Shown: piece after piece, positions 22,153 through 34,918 of the stretch
Layout: each line of letters opens with the position of its first letter
Numbering within the stretch: position 1 is the stretch's first letter
Translations under genes and position numbers: made by a program
Assembly: GCF_021462225.1 (NCBI RefSeq)
Contig: NC_061815.1
Coordinates: forward strand, 47,033,873-47,097,872
Direction of reading: 5' to 3'
DNA length: 64,000 nt
Source of the DNA: Girardinichthys multiradiatus
Lineage: Eukaryota > Chordata > Actinopteri > Cyprinodontiformes > Goodeidae
Notes under the pieces: model-generated
Database searches by the model: none
Seen by the model: the letters and a program-made list of their open reading frames with translations, nothing else
Told to the model about the DNA's origin: nothing

Positions 22153-25100
22153 GACGTTCCAAGCATGAACACATCTGCAAGGCATTGTTTGAGACCAACA
22201 ATCTTTACTATGTGGAGGGCAGCAAGCTCTAACTGCAATGAAGAGATCGGCTTTTGAAACCTTGTTACAGAAACCGATTGTAGCTCTCTTTTGTTTACCA
22301 TGCAGTGTGTACTGTAACACTGAGTTATACCATGCTGATTAGGGCTTGAATGGAAGCTTCCTGTTTACAGTGTTGCCCATGATCCCACCCAAAGCCTTTC
22401 ACTTCACCTAGCCTAAAATAGGTCTTAGCTCCAGACGGCTTTCAGGCTATATCCTGAGGATGTTTCACAAAGGAATCGTGGTGAGCCTTTGTGGTTTTTC
22501 CTTTCCTTAGTTTCACTGGAGGATCTACTTCCATATAACGTAGGGTTTGTTTGTGTACAGATTTATTACCATCATGCCAAGGGAACTGCTTAAGTTTTGT
22601 GCTGTAGCATTAAGTTGAGAGTGTTGATAATGTTTCTACAGAATCCGTTTTAAAACATAAATTCTAAACCATTGTAGGAGACGATGTAAGGATTAATCGG
22701 TTGACACTTTCTCTGTAATTGTTGCTCACTTATGCTCTTCACAGCAGGAACTCCTTGCTGGAGATGTATTCTAACAGCTGGAAAAGCTATGAATGGAATC
22801 TTGGAGGAACAAGGACAAAGCAGAAGATGATGAAAGAAAATATGCATGCACAACACACCAAGAACAACAAATAACACAGTTTTTGTGCTAAACTGAATAA
22901 GTCATAAGCAGTTGAAGTAGGGATGCTCTGAAATCCTGTCTGCTAAAAAAAAAATTACATTTTTAGCAGATAATGTATTTCCTGTATTCATCACATCATC
23001 TTGGATAAAATTTAATTCATACCAGTGAATTTCACATTTTTATTGGCATTGTCGTACATATAAAAAAGGATGCACTGAAACGTTTGGGGATTTTGTTTCC
23101 TTTTTTTAGTTCAGTGCCACAAAATAGTGAGACACAAGAGATCTTGTAATTTTTCTCCTTTGCCATTTTTTATTTTTAGTCTTTTTCTATCTGCCTTTTT
23201 AAGGTAACAAAGAACAGCCTGTCATGAGATGTTTCATACACACCATGAGTCAAATAATACCCAAAGGTTTTATATGGTCTGTTGTATGAATGTGGGATTA
23301 TGTGACTGCTAAATATTATGTACCATTAAGAGGTCATTTAGAGTAATTTAGAGATAAATTGATAAGGCAAATACATGATGGTTAGTAATGTACATACGGA
23401 ATAGGGGTGCAACCTTGCAAAAAAGTGAAGCAACAACAGGCCTCTGGAGAAAAGCTGCTGGTGAGTGGCTGTTATTGTTGCTTCTTTACTAAATGTTTTT
23501 AAATCAGCTCATTCAGAATGGGCTAATTTGATTTTATACATGAAAAACTAAAAATTGGGGCCTAAATCCCTGAGCACAATTCAGGTTAAGTCTACATGGT
23601 GTGTATACAGGTGCAGGTGGTACACTTTTACTAAATCTGATATTCCCAAAGGAGCAACAATATTATATATGTGACATTAATTGCTTTTGACAAGTAGAAA
23701 ATGGTTGACAAACAGAGTCCCTCTGTTAGGTCAGAACCATACTTGCTTAATTTGAAGCCCTTGACCTCAAAGTGTCGCATGCAGGAATATTGTGCATCTT
23801 TTCCTGCCATAATAATCAAATATAGGCAACAGCACAGCTGTAGGCAGTCATCTTCACAGGAGGAAGGTGCATTCACCTGCTCACATGAAAACACTAAACC
23901 ACATATTTTATGACCCTCTGAAACCAAAACAGATGACAAGGCCAGCAGATCTGATATGGTCACAGTGTATAATTTATATTCCAGTATATTCAATTTATTT
24001 AAAGAATTATTCAAAGAAGTTAAAAAATGAACTTTATTCAAACAGTTTAAACAATCTTAAAAATCAGCCACATGAAACCCACTTCCATTCCAGACTGATC
24101 AGAACTGTGACAGGGGTAAACCCAGAGACAAATGGTACCGCTTTACCTAGCAACGCTGCGAAAAATACATTAAAGTGCATCACAATCTCAATGACAGGTA
24201 TAACTGGAACATGCAGAACGAGACTTTCCAACGCTGTCTGCCTAAAAAGAACATTGTCGATTTGTCTTTGGTCAGAACACCAAACCTCAGGTGGTCTGCT
24301 GCTCTACTGTGTGTGAACGCTGTGAGTGTGGCTGGATAAATGTGGCTTTAGTGGTCCAAATGACTAGAAAATGGCTGCAACAATTTTGTTAATTTACAAA
24401 TTAGGACATTTTCTATCCATTTCTGGTCACACACTACATGGAGGCATGGTGTGGAAAATAAAGGAGCATCACTCATTAATCTTTTTATGGTAGTGCTTTA
24501 AAACTCTAAAATAAGTGGCAAGGTTGATGTAGCAGCTGACCTGTGGCTCTCACTGACCAGGTTATACTGTGTGTTCTGTATGTGTTATTCTATACAGAGC
24601 AGAACAGCTAAAAGGTTTAATATTTAGCTCAAGAAGCACCTAAAACTACTGGAATTAGCTTCTACATATGCTGGCTTAAGTCTGTGTATCAGAATAAAAA
24701 CATTATTAAAACCGTTAATGTCAATATGTTGTATTATTTTAGCAGCACTAGCAATAATCGCAAGCTGCCTGTTTCAAAGAAAACAATTGGATTATATTTT
24801 TTTTGTTTAATTTCTTTGATTTTAATAAATTTTATTTTTTACTACTATTATCAGTGAGAATCTTCCACCAGACTATCTACATTTACAAAGCAGAATGGCA
24901 AACTAAAAACCAAACTGGATCCTAAAAAATAATGAAATTAGAAGAACCTTTACTCCCTGATTGGTCTCCATTTCCCTCATTTCCTCATGTTTCTGACTCA
25001 CCATCCTGATGAGTACTACAGCTACTCATTCCCAACATAGCATCTGATTAGCAGTACGTATGATGTAACTGTGTCAACCCTCCCCCCACCCAGGACTTTT

Positions 25101-27008
25101 TTAGCCAACACACCTGTGGAAACATGCTTGCTTGGTTCTGATTTCAGCCGATGGCGTACTGTTGTGCCGCTCAGCCTATTTCCTCCTCTCTAAACAGCAT
25201 GTTTCTCTCAGTGTGTGCTGGGTGGACTTTTCCACTGTGAGTTTATTAATCAATTTACTGAATCGCAAACAAACAAATGCCACTTTAAGAAGGCTGGACC
25301 AGCATTAGCTCTGCAGAAGGCCAATGCAGTGTTATGTAACCCTATTTCTGTTACTTGGTCTTTCCTGCATCAAGGTTGCATGATACATAAGAAGATGTTA
25401 ATATTAACTATGGCAATGGTGATTAGTAAAAACAAATAGAAGGGTTTGTGAAGGAGAAAAAACAGCCATGTGGGAAAATGTATGCTATTGCATCATAGAG
25501 GTCAACCAAGGCAAGCGTCACCCAGCCAGGAGAAGGTCTGTGGCGCCAAGGAGATAATACAGTCTAATACATGTAACTGACATCACATCATTTAGAGAAA
25601 AACTACAGCTGGAATGGCAAAAGAAGCACATACCACTCTGTCACCAGGATGAAATGTTTTCTAGGCTGCTAATGTTGCATCATTCCAGTGAATATGTTTC
25701 CACAAGGTTCTCCCCCAGAACAGATCCTTAATGTTATGAGCACAGACCAGCTTTCTGGGTTAACACTCATAAAAATTTCCAGACTTGCATCCAAGCAATC
25801 TGCTTTCAGAACCGTTAGAAAGATAATTGAAGTTGCCGTTGAGATAATTATGACCCTTCTTCTCCAAAGCAGGAAGTGGCAAGAAACTGTGAAACATTCC
25901 AACATGAATCAGATTAGGTTGAAGTCCTGGAAATGAATGGACATTTTCCCTAGTGTTGTGGAGTGGGAAACGTGACCAGCCACAGGTCTGACAACCCCTC
26001 CGGGACCAATTACAAAGATAAGATTTCAACAAGACATATATGGTACACCAGTTTGCTCCACTGCACACAGAAAGTGGAACAACACTGATCACTGATTTAT
26101 AAATGAGGAAAATGAACATCTAGCATTGCAGATATTCCTGCAGGCCAAACTCAACAGCTGCTGGTGCAGACTTCACTTCTGAAAGCAGCCCCCATTCGCG
26201 CGCACACAGCTGTTTTTCCTCATACTGGTAAAATCATGAATCAGCTCTTATGACTGTCATGACAAGTAAAAACCTTTCTACGACCAACACTGCTCCTCAT
26301 AAAGCAGATGATGACCAACACTTAGGACCGACATTAGGACCAACAGGCCACACTATGGCTGAGGACACTGGAATCTCATGTACAGCGCAGTTTTAGAGGT
26401 ATAGGCAGGTATTGCAAAAACGTCCTCTTTTTTTCTCTTTTAATCTGCCATCATCACAAGCTTTCACGTCACAAACTACCTGTCCAGTCCTAACGTGGTT
26501 TTGTTTACACTGCATGGCTTTCTGCTCATGGTGGAAACCATCAGCTGTTAATAGGAGATTTTACTGTCTTGATCCTTTCAGATTTTCTGGAAAGAGCAGT
26601 GTTCTAGCAGAAAACTGGGCATTCGTCCTTAAGCCCCACTGTAGGGAATGCTCCAGCTAAAGATTTTGGAAACATTGTGAGCAACCATTCTGGTCAAGTT
26701 TGCACTATTTATTTTCTGTCATCCTGTAAAAAAAAATCTGAAAAAACAGGACCTCTTTCTTCAAGAGATCAATAAAAAAAACGTTTTTTGGCAAGACTTG
26801 GCTTGAAAGCAAACTAATTGTATGTGATTAGCCTGTTCATTATCAAATCAAAAATTATTTATCCATACATTCAAGTTCACCAACTGTAAGCCAAATTTCA
26901 CCTAATTAAAATAATGCTTACAAGCCTCACTATAAGCACTGTAATTTATTTCTTTACTTCCATGTTTATACCAAACTGCCCAGGTCTGGAAATAAGAATT
27001 AGCAAATT
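22153..27008. other. Intronic sequence without recognised gene
   Basis: No feature I can support. Several short open frames (for example 23631-24041 minus, 23867-24316 plus) overlap on opposite strands and show no family resemblance. Confidence 0.4.
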
Positions 27009-27440
27009 TCTCTACAGTGCCCCCTAAAGTGAGATAAACCAACTGGCAAGTCCTAAAGATTTTAAATTTGGTGCACAGGTAAGTCTCTTCAAATCATGAA
27101 AAAATAAACGTCACCGTAAAACCGACAGAAGGTCGGCCATTTTGGATCAAAGGGTCATTTTTGGCCGTTTTTGAAGTTTCATACATGTTGAATTTTAATA
27201 AACTCCTCCTAGGGATTTTGAGCTATTAATTTCAAACTTGGTCAGTTTGCAACTAAGGCATTGGGGATTAAAAGTGATCAAAACCCTGCGTTTTTGAGCA
27301 TGTTTAGGGGGCGTGGCAAGACCACCAACTTGACGTACTCGCCAAAAATTTCAAACAGCTGCAACTTTCACATAGAAACGCTGATTTAGACCAAATGTGG
27401 TATGATTGATCCTTCTCAGGTCCAGATCTAAGGAAAAAAA
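27009..27440. repeat. Unclassified dispersed repeat
   Basis: The stretch begins with ACAGTGCCCCCTAAAGTG and runs through blocks such as GGTCGGCCATTTTGGATCAA and GGGGGCGTGGCAAGACC. This style is common in fish genomes as an unclassified interspersed repeat. I see no terminal repeats or coding capacity, and the call rests on resemblance from memory. Confidence 0.4.
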
Positions 27441-29869
27441 ATAACTAGCTATAGGTTTTCCATAGTCTATACACAGATTAAAAAAATCAACAACTTTATT
27501 TTATAAATTAGTACGTAAGCACCCTCACCAAAAACGCTGCCCTGATTTTGACCACGTCATGCCACACCAAATGCCATTAAGTGCCATTGTTCCAAACAGC
27601 CTAAACAAGTATGAGCTACATGTGGAACCTGCGTAAAGGGATTTAAGAGATCTATAATCGGACAAATTAATCAGCTCTCTATCTGATCCATGTCACGTCT
27701 GAGCAGTCCACCGCGAGGTAGGATTACACAGTGGATTACACAGCAGAGTAAGTCCGTACTGTCTGGAACGAAGGCTAAATTCATTCAAAGCAGAAGGTTG
27801 TTTACAATTACTATAATACAACCACTACTAATTCAGTGATAGCTCAAAATTACTATTCATACAAAATGCTTCAACAACAGTTGAACAGTTTCAAAAGAAT
27901 AAATCACATTAATTTAAACAAGTACATGTTTTTTTTAAACAGAAATAGTCTACTGTCAAAGCCAAGAGGGTAAGGGTTCGGTTATGTAAAAACTGTGGTC
28001 ACTCAGTGGCATTGGGGCTGTATCCTTCTGCTGGGAAAGCTGGAGGAATTCACGCAGCCTACACTCCAAATATGTTTTGCTTTGTGTGGAAAAAAAACCC
28101 AAGAGGAATGTTATCATGGGAACCTAAAACATACATTTCTCAGTAGAGTGTGTGATTCAGCTGGTTCAAATGTACATAGTGACCCTGAAGCCACCACTGA
28201 AGCTTATCTGGCAGATAAAAACGCAGGAAGAATGCAATGAGTGAAGGATCATTATGGATTTCAGTCCAGCTTTAGGCAAATGCATGCAAGCTGTGAGCTG
28301 AGACAGAAAGGTGTAACCAGGCTGATCAAAGCCGCTGCAGTATGAATCACATTACCCACAGAAAGCCCTTATTAAATGCACACTCAGGAGTATAAAGGAA
28401 AGCAGCAACAGGAGAGACAGCAGTACAGATGGCAGACAACATGGGAGAAACTGGATTGTGTTACATTAGTTTTCTCTGGTCCTACATGATGTAGCTGAAG
28501 GAAATCAGATTCTTCTGCAGCATAAACACTTCTCTCCACATGTGCCTCATGAGGAAGTTTCAGCCTTAAACACTTTTTATCCGAGTCTGAGTCCAGCAGA
28601 AAAAAACAGAACAGTTTTATAAACAGACTGGAACATATTTACTGTAACACAATGAAGATATTGACAGAACATTGAATCGGTTCATACATCCTATTATTAT
28701 AAAAAAGGACTTACATGTAAGAAAATGAATCGGCACAATATATATGAGTGGACGTCTCACCATGACTAGCAGAAATGTCCTCCTGCGTGCCTCAGTGCAA
28801 CATAATGAAGAACTGATCACATCTTAAAAGATCTGTTACAAGACAACAATCAAGCAAAGCACACTTTCTCTCATATTCAGTTCAGACAGAAAGAAATGTA
28901 GAAGATAATAATTTAAAGCTGAGAATAAAGAGGCAGCGAGAAATCGCCTGTTGACCAGAACCAGCTGGTTTTATGATTGACTGGATCTGATCGATAATAG
29001 GTCGTTGTTACTGAATGAAGACTGCAGACAGCAGGAGGTTGAACATAGAGGGAGTGACCATGTAATGCCTCATGTCTGTCTCTATTATTGTAACAGATAG
29101 GATTCAGGAACTCTGTTTTATTCTTTTTAAAAGTCCAATGGCATTTTTTATGCATCGTGCGGTAATACAACTTGTTCATAATCTTTTAGGTAGAGGTCTA
29201 CAGACTAGGCAGGGAATACACACAGAGACTGATCTTTGCAGTTAGCACTATGTTGTTCACTAATATAAAGACGCTCAGGAAAGTTTAAAATGTCGACTCT
29301 GTAATTATGACGTCTTTGTTTGAAAAAAATACTGTTTAACAGTAGAGTGTGTAACATCCATTGCTCTTCACACTGACATCGCTCCTGGTTCTAATAACAG
29401 TAAATGAACAATGCTGTATAGTTACAACTATAACAAACAAATCAAATCACAATATTAAGTTAAACACAGCTGTTATTTATTTTAAATGGATCTTGTAGAA
29501 AGAAAATGAATATCATGTTATATTTTGGTGTGTGCATAAAAGACAAATTAGTAAGTATTTATCTTGTAAAGGAGTAAATGATATGTGCTGTAATTGTTTT
29601 GCTGGGCTTTATTTGTACAGATAGCTGGGTCCAATGACCTAAAGCACTTTACAGGTCGCTCACTTTAGGCTCATTTTAGGAACGTTGTTTTATTTTTTCT
29701 TAAAACATTTTAATAATAAGTAGACTTGCAAAATATATATAATTTCTAGTTCTTAATGCAAAAATGTATTCAAATCCAAACTGGTCAAGCAGCGCTATCG
29801 AAAACTGGTGAATTGGATTCGGCCTGAAAATCTCTGATGTATACATCTCTAGCTGTAAAACAGCTTGCT
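27441..29869. other. Intronic sequence without recognised gene
   Basis: Nothing recognised. A TATAAA-like motif near 28392 followed by a short ATG frame is treated as chance. Confidence 0.35.
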
Positions 29870-30031
29870 CAACAGCAAAATAGCAGCTTAGTGGGGGCTG
29901 TCTATCTCGATCTAAAAAAAGCATTTGATAGAGATAAAATCATGGATCAACAACAGTACTTCTTCTTTTAATTAAAACTGTATGGGTGTGCCACAAGTAT
30001 CAACCCTGGGCTCCCTCTTATTCGCCCTATA

Positions 30032-31634
30032 CAGTACAGACCAAAAGTTTGGACACACCTTCTCATTCAGAGTTTTCTTTATTATCATGACTGAATATTG
30101 TAGCTTCACACTGAATGCATCAAAACTATGAATTAACACATGTGGAATTATATACTGAACAAAAAAGTGTAAAACATCTGAAAATATGTGATATTCTCTA
30201 GGTTCTTCAAAGTAGCCACCTATTGCTTTGATTACTGCTCCACACACTCTTGGCATTCTGTTGATGAGCTTCAAGAGGTAGTCACCTGAAATGGTTTTCA
30301 CTTCACAGGTGTGACCTGTCAGGTTTAATAAGTGGGATTTCAAGCCTTATAAATGGGGTTGGGACCATCAGTTGTGTTGTGCAGGAGGTGGATACAGTAC
30401 ACAGCTGATAGTCATACTGAATAGACTGTTAGAATTTGTATTACGGCAAGAAAAAAGCAGCTAAGTAAAGAAAAACGAGTGGCCATTAAGAAATGAAGGT
30501 CAGTCAGTCCGAACAATTGGGAAAACTTTGAAAGTGTCCCCAAGTGCAGTCGCAAAAACCATCAAGCGCTACAAAGAAACTGGCTCACATGAGGACCGCC
30601 CCAGGAAAGGAAGACCAAGAGTCACCTCTGCTGCGGACGATAAGTTCATCCGAGTCACCAGCCTCAGAAATCACAGGTTAACAGCAGCTCAGATTAGAGA
30701 ACAGGTCAATGCCACACAGAGTTCTAGCAGCAGATACATCTCTAGAACAACTGTTAGGAGGAGACTGTGTGAATCAGGCCTTCATGGTAAAATAGCTGCT
30801 AGGAAACCACTGCTGAGGACAGGCAACAAGCAGAAGAGACTTGTTTGGGCTAAAGAACACAAGGAATGGACATTAGACCAGTGGAAATCTGTGCTTTGGT
30901 CTGATGAGTCCAAGTTTGAAATCTTTGGTTCCAACCACCGTTTCTTTGTGCGGCGCAGAAGAGGTGAACGGATGCCTGGTTCCCACCGTGAAGCATGGAG
31001 GAGGAGGTGTGATGGTGTGGGGGTGCTTTGCTGGTGACACTGTTGGGGATTTATCCAAAATTGAAGGCATACTGACCCAGCATGGCTACCACAGCATCTT
31101 GCAGCGGCATGCTATTCCATCCGGTTTGCCTTTAGTTGGACCATCATTTATTTTTCAACAGGACAATGACCCCAAACACACCTCCAGGCTGTGTAAGGGC
31201 TATTTGACCAAGAAGGAGAGTAATGGGGTGCTGCGCCAGATGACCTGGCCTCCACAGTCACCGGACCTGAATCCAATGGAGATGGTTTGGGGTGAGCTGG
31301 ACCGCAGAGTGAAGGCAAAATGGCCAACAAGTGCTAAGCGTCTCTGGGAACTCCTTCAAGACTGTTGGAAAACCATTTCAGGTGACTACCTCTTGAAGCT
31401 CATCAACAGAATGCCAAGAGTGTGTGGAGCAGTAATCAAAGCAAAAGGTGGCTACTTTGAAGAACCTAGAACATAAGACATATTTTCAGTTGTTTCACAC
31501 TTTTTTGTTCAGTATATAATTCCACATGTGTTAATTCATAGCTTTGATGCCTTCAGTGTGAAGCTACAATATTCATAGTCATGAAAATAAAGAAAACACT
31601 TTGAATAAGGTGTCCAAACTTTTGGTCTGTACTG
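30032..31634 (+). mobile_element. Full-length Tc1 element with ~265-bp terminal repeats
   Basis: The ends are CAGTACAGACCAAAAGTTTG and its reverse complement, each flanked by TA (30030-30031 and 31635-31636). The inverted repeats run to about 30298 on the left and back to about 31369 on the right. The right repeat includes the end of the transposase gene, so the left repeat carries a reversed copy of the same codons. Total length 1603 bp, typical for an autonomous Tc1, although the gene inside is broken. Confidence 0.88.
30450..31476 (+). pseudogene. Tc1 transposase pseudogene
   Basis: The N-terminus begins ARKKQLSKEKRVAI, with the start codon changed to ACG, and shifts frame near 30490. A long frame follows from KVSPSAVAKTIKRYKETGSH through the helix-turn-helix region to LWSDESKFEIFG (first catalytic Asp). 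A second frame shift near 30960-31000 separates this from [31 protein letters not shown] (second Asp) and SPDLNPMEMVWGE (catalytic Glu). The C-terminus ends GGYFEEPRT at 31476. All catalytic residues are retained but at least two frame breaks and a lost start make it inactive. Confidence 0.82.
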
Positions 31635-31865
31635 TATATCAATGATCAACTAGACGCATATCCATCTGCAACGTGTCAAATGTATGCAGATGACACAGTC
31701 ATCTACGTACATTCAAAAACTGAGACTCAAGCTGCTAAGGAACTTTCATCAGCAATGGTATCTGTTATAAACTGGTTGAACAATTCATGTTTATACCAGA
31801 ACCTGGATAAAACAGTTGGTATGTACTTTTTTAAAGCACAAAACAAAGAACCAGGCCTGCTGTAA

Positions 31866-34687
31866 CAGTGGCGGGGCAAACCTTAACAAACCTTATTAAC
31901 ACTTTATTATTAATTATCTGTCTTATCGTATATTGTTTATATTCGTTGTGTCTTTCGAAAATACATTTGTTTCTGTGTTCATTGTATGACAGATTTTACT
32001 AAAACCTTGTCAAAGTATTTTTTTGTAATGCTAGTTTTAAATTGTCCTGCATGTATGTCTTTGTCATATTTTAACCCTAACATGCTATGGGACTGCAAAT
32101 GAAAATTAGCCTTCATGGCTAAATCCAGCATATAAACATGTGAACTTGTGCCCATGTTAATTAATATGCACCGTCCCATTTTAAATAAATAAATTACAAA
32201 GAATATTAAACATTTATATAGAGCATCAGATGTTATCAAACAGTACTCCGTTTAACCCAACACTGGAGAACTTTAGCTTGTTCTTTGTACAAGACTGGCA
32301 ACAAATGAGATATTTAGATGAAGCTGCAGAGTTTTACTTAAATCTCAGAGCTCCATTTGCACAGCGACTATAACCAATCTTTTTCCTTATTAGTTTTCGG
32401 AGCCAAGCAAGCCTGGAGCTGTGCACAAACATTCTTCTGTGTTTTAGGGAAGGAAACCATTTATAGATTGGATGATTCCTGGTTTAAAGTCAGCTGTTAC
32501 TGACGTCTATCTGTCTAATGAAAGAATACTTGTTATCTAAAAGTAATAGTTTTATTCTAAATTCTATTAATTAGATGCTCCCTAAAGAGTCATGCCACTG
32601 ACCAGCATCCAGTGCTACTCTAATTGAGATCCAAACACTGATTCAAATAAGCCAGAATGAAGCTCTCTACGTTTTGTTTGGGCATCCCCAGATCGCGGAC
32701 GTTTGTTTTGGCCTCCCTGAAATCTTTCTACATATTTAGGCCGGGAGGAATACGTCACTGAGACTCCGCTGTGTGTAACTACTTTAGTCTGCACAGTCTC
32801 AACTTTCCACTCAAAAATAACATGTGACATCACTAACTCTGCAAACGCCAAGGCGAGTGGTAGCTAAATATACAGGTTGGATTGGACTTTTGGAGAATTA
32901 ACAAGTCCTTAGTTGCCAGGAAAAATGGACTCGAGCTTAAAGAGTCCTGCCCTAAAAAAAGTCAGTCAGGAAGGTTTTTAAACAGATGTTCAGATGATTA
33001 TGACGCCCAAACAAAAATAGGAAACAACTCGCAAAACAAAAAGCAACTTCAACAAACAGCAATGCTGCTTTGGAGAGAAAGAGTTGAAAACATCCTTCCT
33101 GTTAAGGTTCACAAGACATCCTTGTGCTTTTCCTCTTCCTGACAGTACGGAGCAGGATGCTGAGCCTGAGCCGCAGAAACACTCTTTCATTAATCATTTC
33201 ACAACCTGGGATAAATGCTTCCTTCATGCAGAGGCCATTTATCAGCTTTTACTAATAAGGGCTGTTAATTACTAATAGCTGAATAGAAGTACATTTCAGA
33301 ATACATGATGTATGAGGAATACTATGGATCAGTACTTTCAGTGTATTAGTACTGCATTTTTAAAAGTCATGTGGGACATTCTAGGAGAACCGAACAAATA
33401 AAACAGGGAACTTTAATTGCTTGTTTTCACATCTCTCTGAATACAGAAACAGTATTTTTTATATCAACCAAATAATCATAATCTGACAATAGCAACTTTT
33501 AATACTTTCTTTTTTGATGACACTCTTCCCTCAGAACTGTATGATAGATCCATTAAATTCAGTGTCGAAATCTTAATTTCTGCACTTTGCTATTTTCTTA
33601 CATTACATCTCCAACTTGCCTCCTTTTTTCCACTTTAGTCACCTTGTGAGGTCGCTGTGAGCCGCCACTGATCCCTTTTTCCCAGAATATGTGGAAACAA
33701 GGTAAAGCAGGTGGCTTGTCCCTCCAGCTATGTGGCCGTGAACCAGGGTCATCGCAGTGGAGGACGGTTTGTTGTTTGTGGCCTTTAGCTTTGCCACCTG
33801 GCTGAGGAAGAGGAGAGATGCGGGTCCCGTGTCCAGCTATGTGCTCGCTGAAAATAAAACTAAGCGGCTGTCATCCCTGCTGAGGCGAAAAGCGTGCTGC
33901 TCTTCATCCTTCTGACACCAAAATAACGACTTATATACGTTTATTTTATAATGTTCTAGAATTTGCTAACACAGTAAATTGTTTTTCTCAATAAAAAAAC
34001 ACATCTTCTCTGAAACAAAGAATGTTGGTTTTTGACTGAAGACAATTGAAAACTTGCCTGTCTTCAACAGATGGGCCATCATCTGCTTTGCACATAAAGT
34101 CCAATCATTTTAAAAATTAAAGAAGGAAATGTGTGCAAAAGTGGAAAAAGTGTTGCCTAAATTAGCAAAAATCACTTTGTAAATGGAAGATCAAATACAT
34201 AAATAAAAAAAAGCACAGCTCAGTTTAGAGATGCAAAAAATCTGCTGATTTTAGCTTTAACAGTTTCAAATGCTAACCAAGCAATCAGAAACTCAAAAAT
34301 CCTATCTTTTTGTGATCAGGGAATGCACCATAATAGAAGTAACCAGTTCTCACCAACAAAAATATTCTTTTGTGTGGTTGCGGTTTACCGAATGAAGAAT
34401 ACTGTAAGTTAGGCATTTTTACTATCAGTAAGTCGCTGAAAATGAAGTTAGAGGAAGCTCAGAGATGAAAAAAAAAGTTATTTAAAAAGGAACATCTAGT
34501 TTTTATGCACTTCATTCAGGCTGCAAGCGAGCAAGGGAGAGCAAGATTTCCAGAACACAACAAGAACGCTAAACGAAGTACAGCTTTAACTTTTTGGGCT
34601 TTCAATCTCTGTCTGCCACGGAGCAAACAGAACTTGGAAATGTTGGAAACCTTCTGGAAATCTCTGATAAGGATCTACCTTCTCTAA
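31866..34687. other. Intronic sequence without recognised gene
   Basis: No repeat or exon recognised. The patch at 33600-33900 is less AT-rich than its surroundings and has no obvious reading frame; it could be conserved non-coding DNA, but nothing in the sequence proves it. Confidence 0.35.
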
Positions 34688-34918
34688 AACAGAGGTGACA
34701 AAGTCCAGTCCTGGAGAGCTACTCTCCTGCAACTTTTAGACCATCCCTTCCTCAACACACCTGAACGAAATGAACGACTTGTCACCAGGCCTCTGCAGAG
34801 CTCAGTGCCAGACCGATGAGAGAATTCAGCCATCTGATTCAGGTGTGCTGGTGAAGGGATGCATGCAACTGATGCAGGACAGTAGCTCTCAGGACCAAAC
34901 TTGTTCCTCCCTGCTGTA
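34688..34918. mobile_element. Palindromic hAT-like MITE
   Basis: The left arm has CCAGTCCTGGAGAGCTACT, GCAACTTTTAGACCATCCCT and CAACACACCTGAA. The right arm has the reversed equivalents TTCAGGTGTGCTGGTGAAGG, GCAGGACAGTAGCTCTCAGG and ACCAAACTTGTTCC. This layout is that of a widespread fish hAT-type MITE (from memory). Target duplications are not clear. Confidence 0.55.

Larger units (their letters stand above)
29895..31865 (+). mobile_element. Decayed LINE reverse-transcriptase relic, split by Tc1
   Basis: The left part (29895-30031) encodes motif A as GAVYLDLKKAFDR and motif B as GVPQVSTLGSLLFALY with shifts between them. The right part (31635-31865) continues with INDQLDAYP and motif C as MYADDTVIYVHS, then WLNNSCLYQNLDKT. 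The two parts join exactly across the Tc1 insertion at 30032-31634 when one TA is removed. This LINE type differs from those at 11 and 16 kb. Confidence 0.75.

Noticed and set aside
28392..28500. TATAAA-like box followed by a short ATG frame (MADNMGETGLCYISF)
   Set aside because: 21 codons only, no splice or poly(A) context and no family resemblance.
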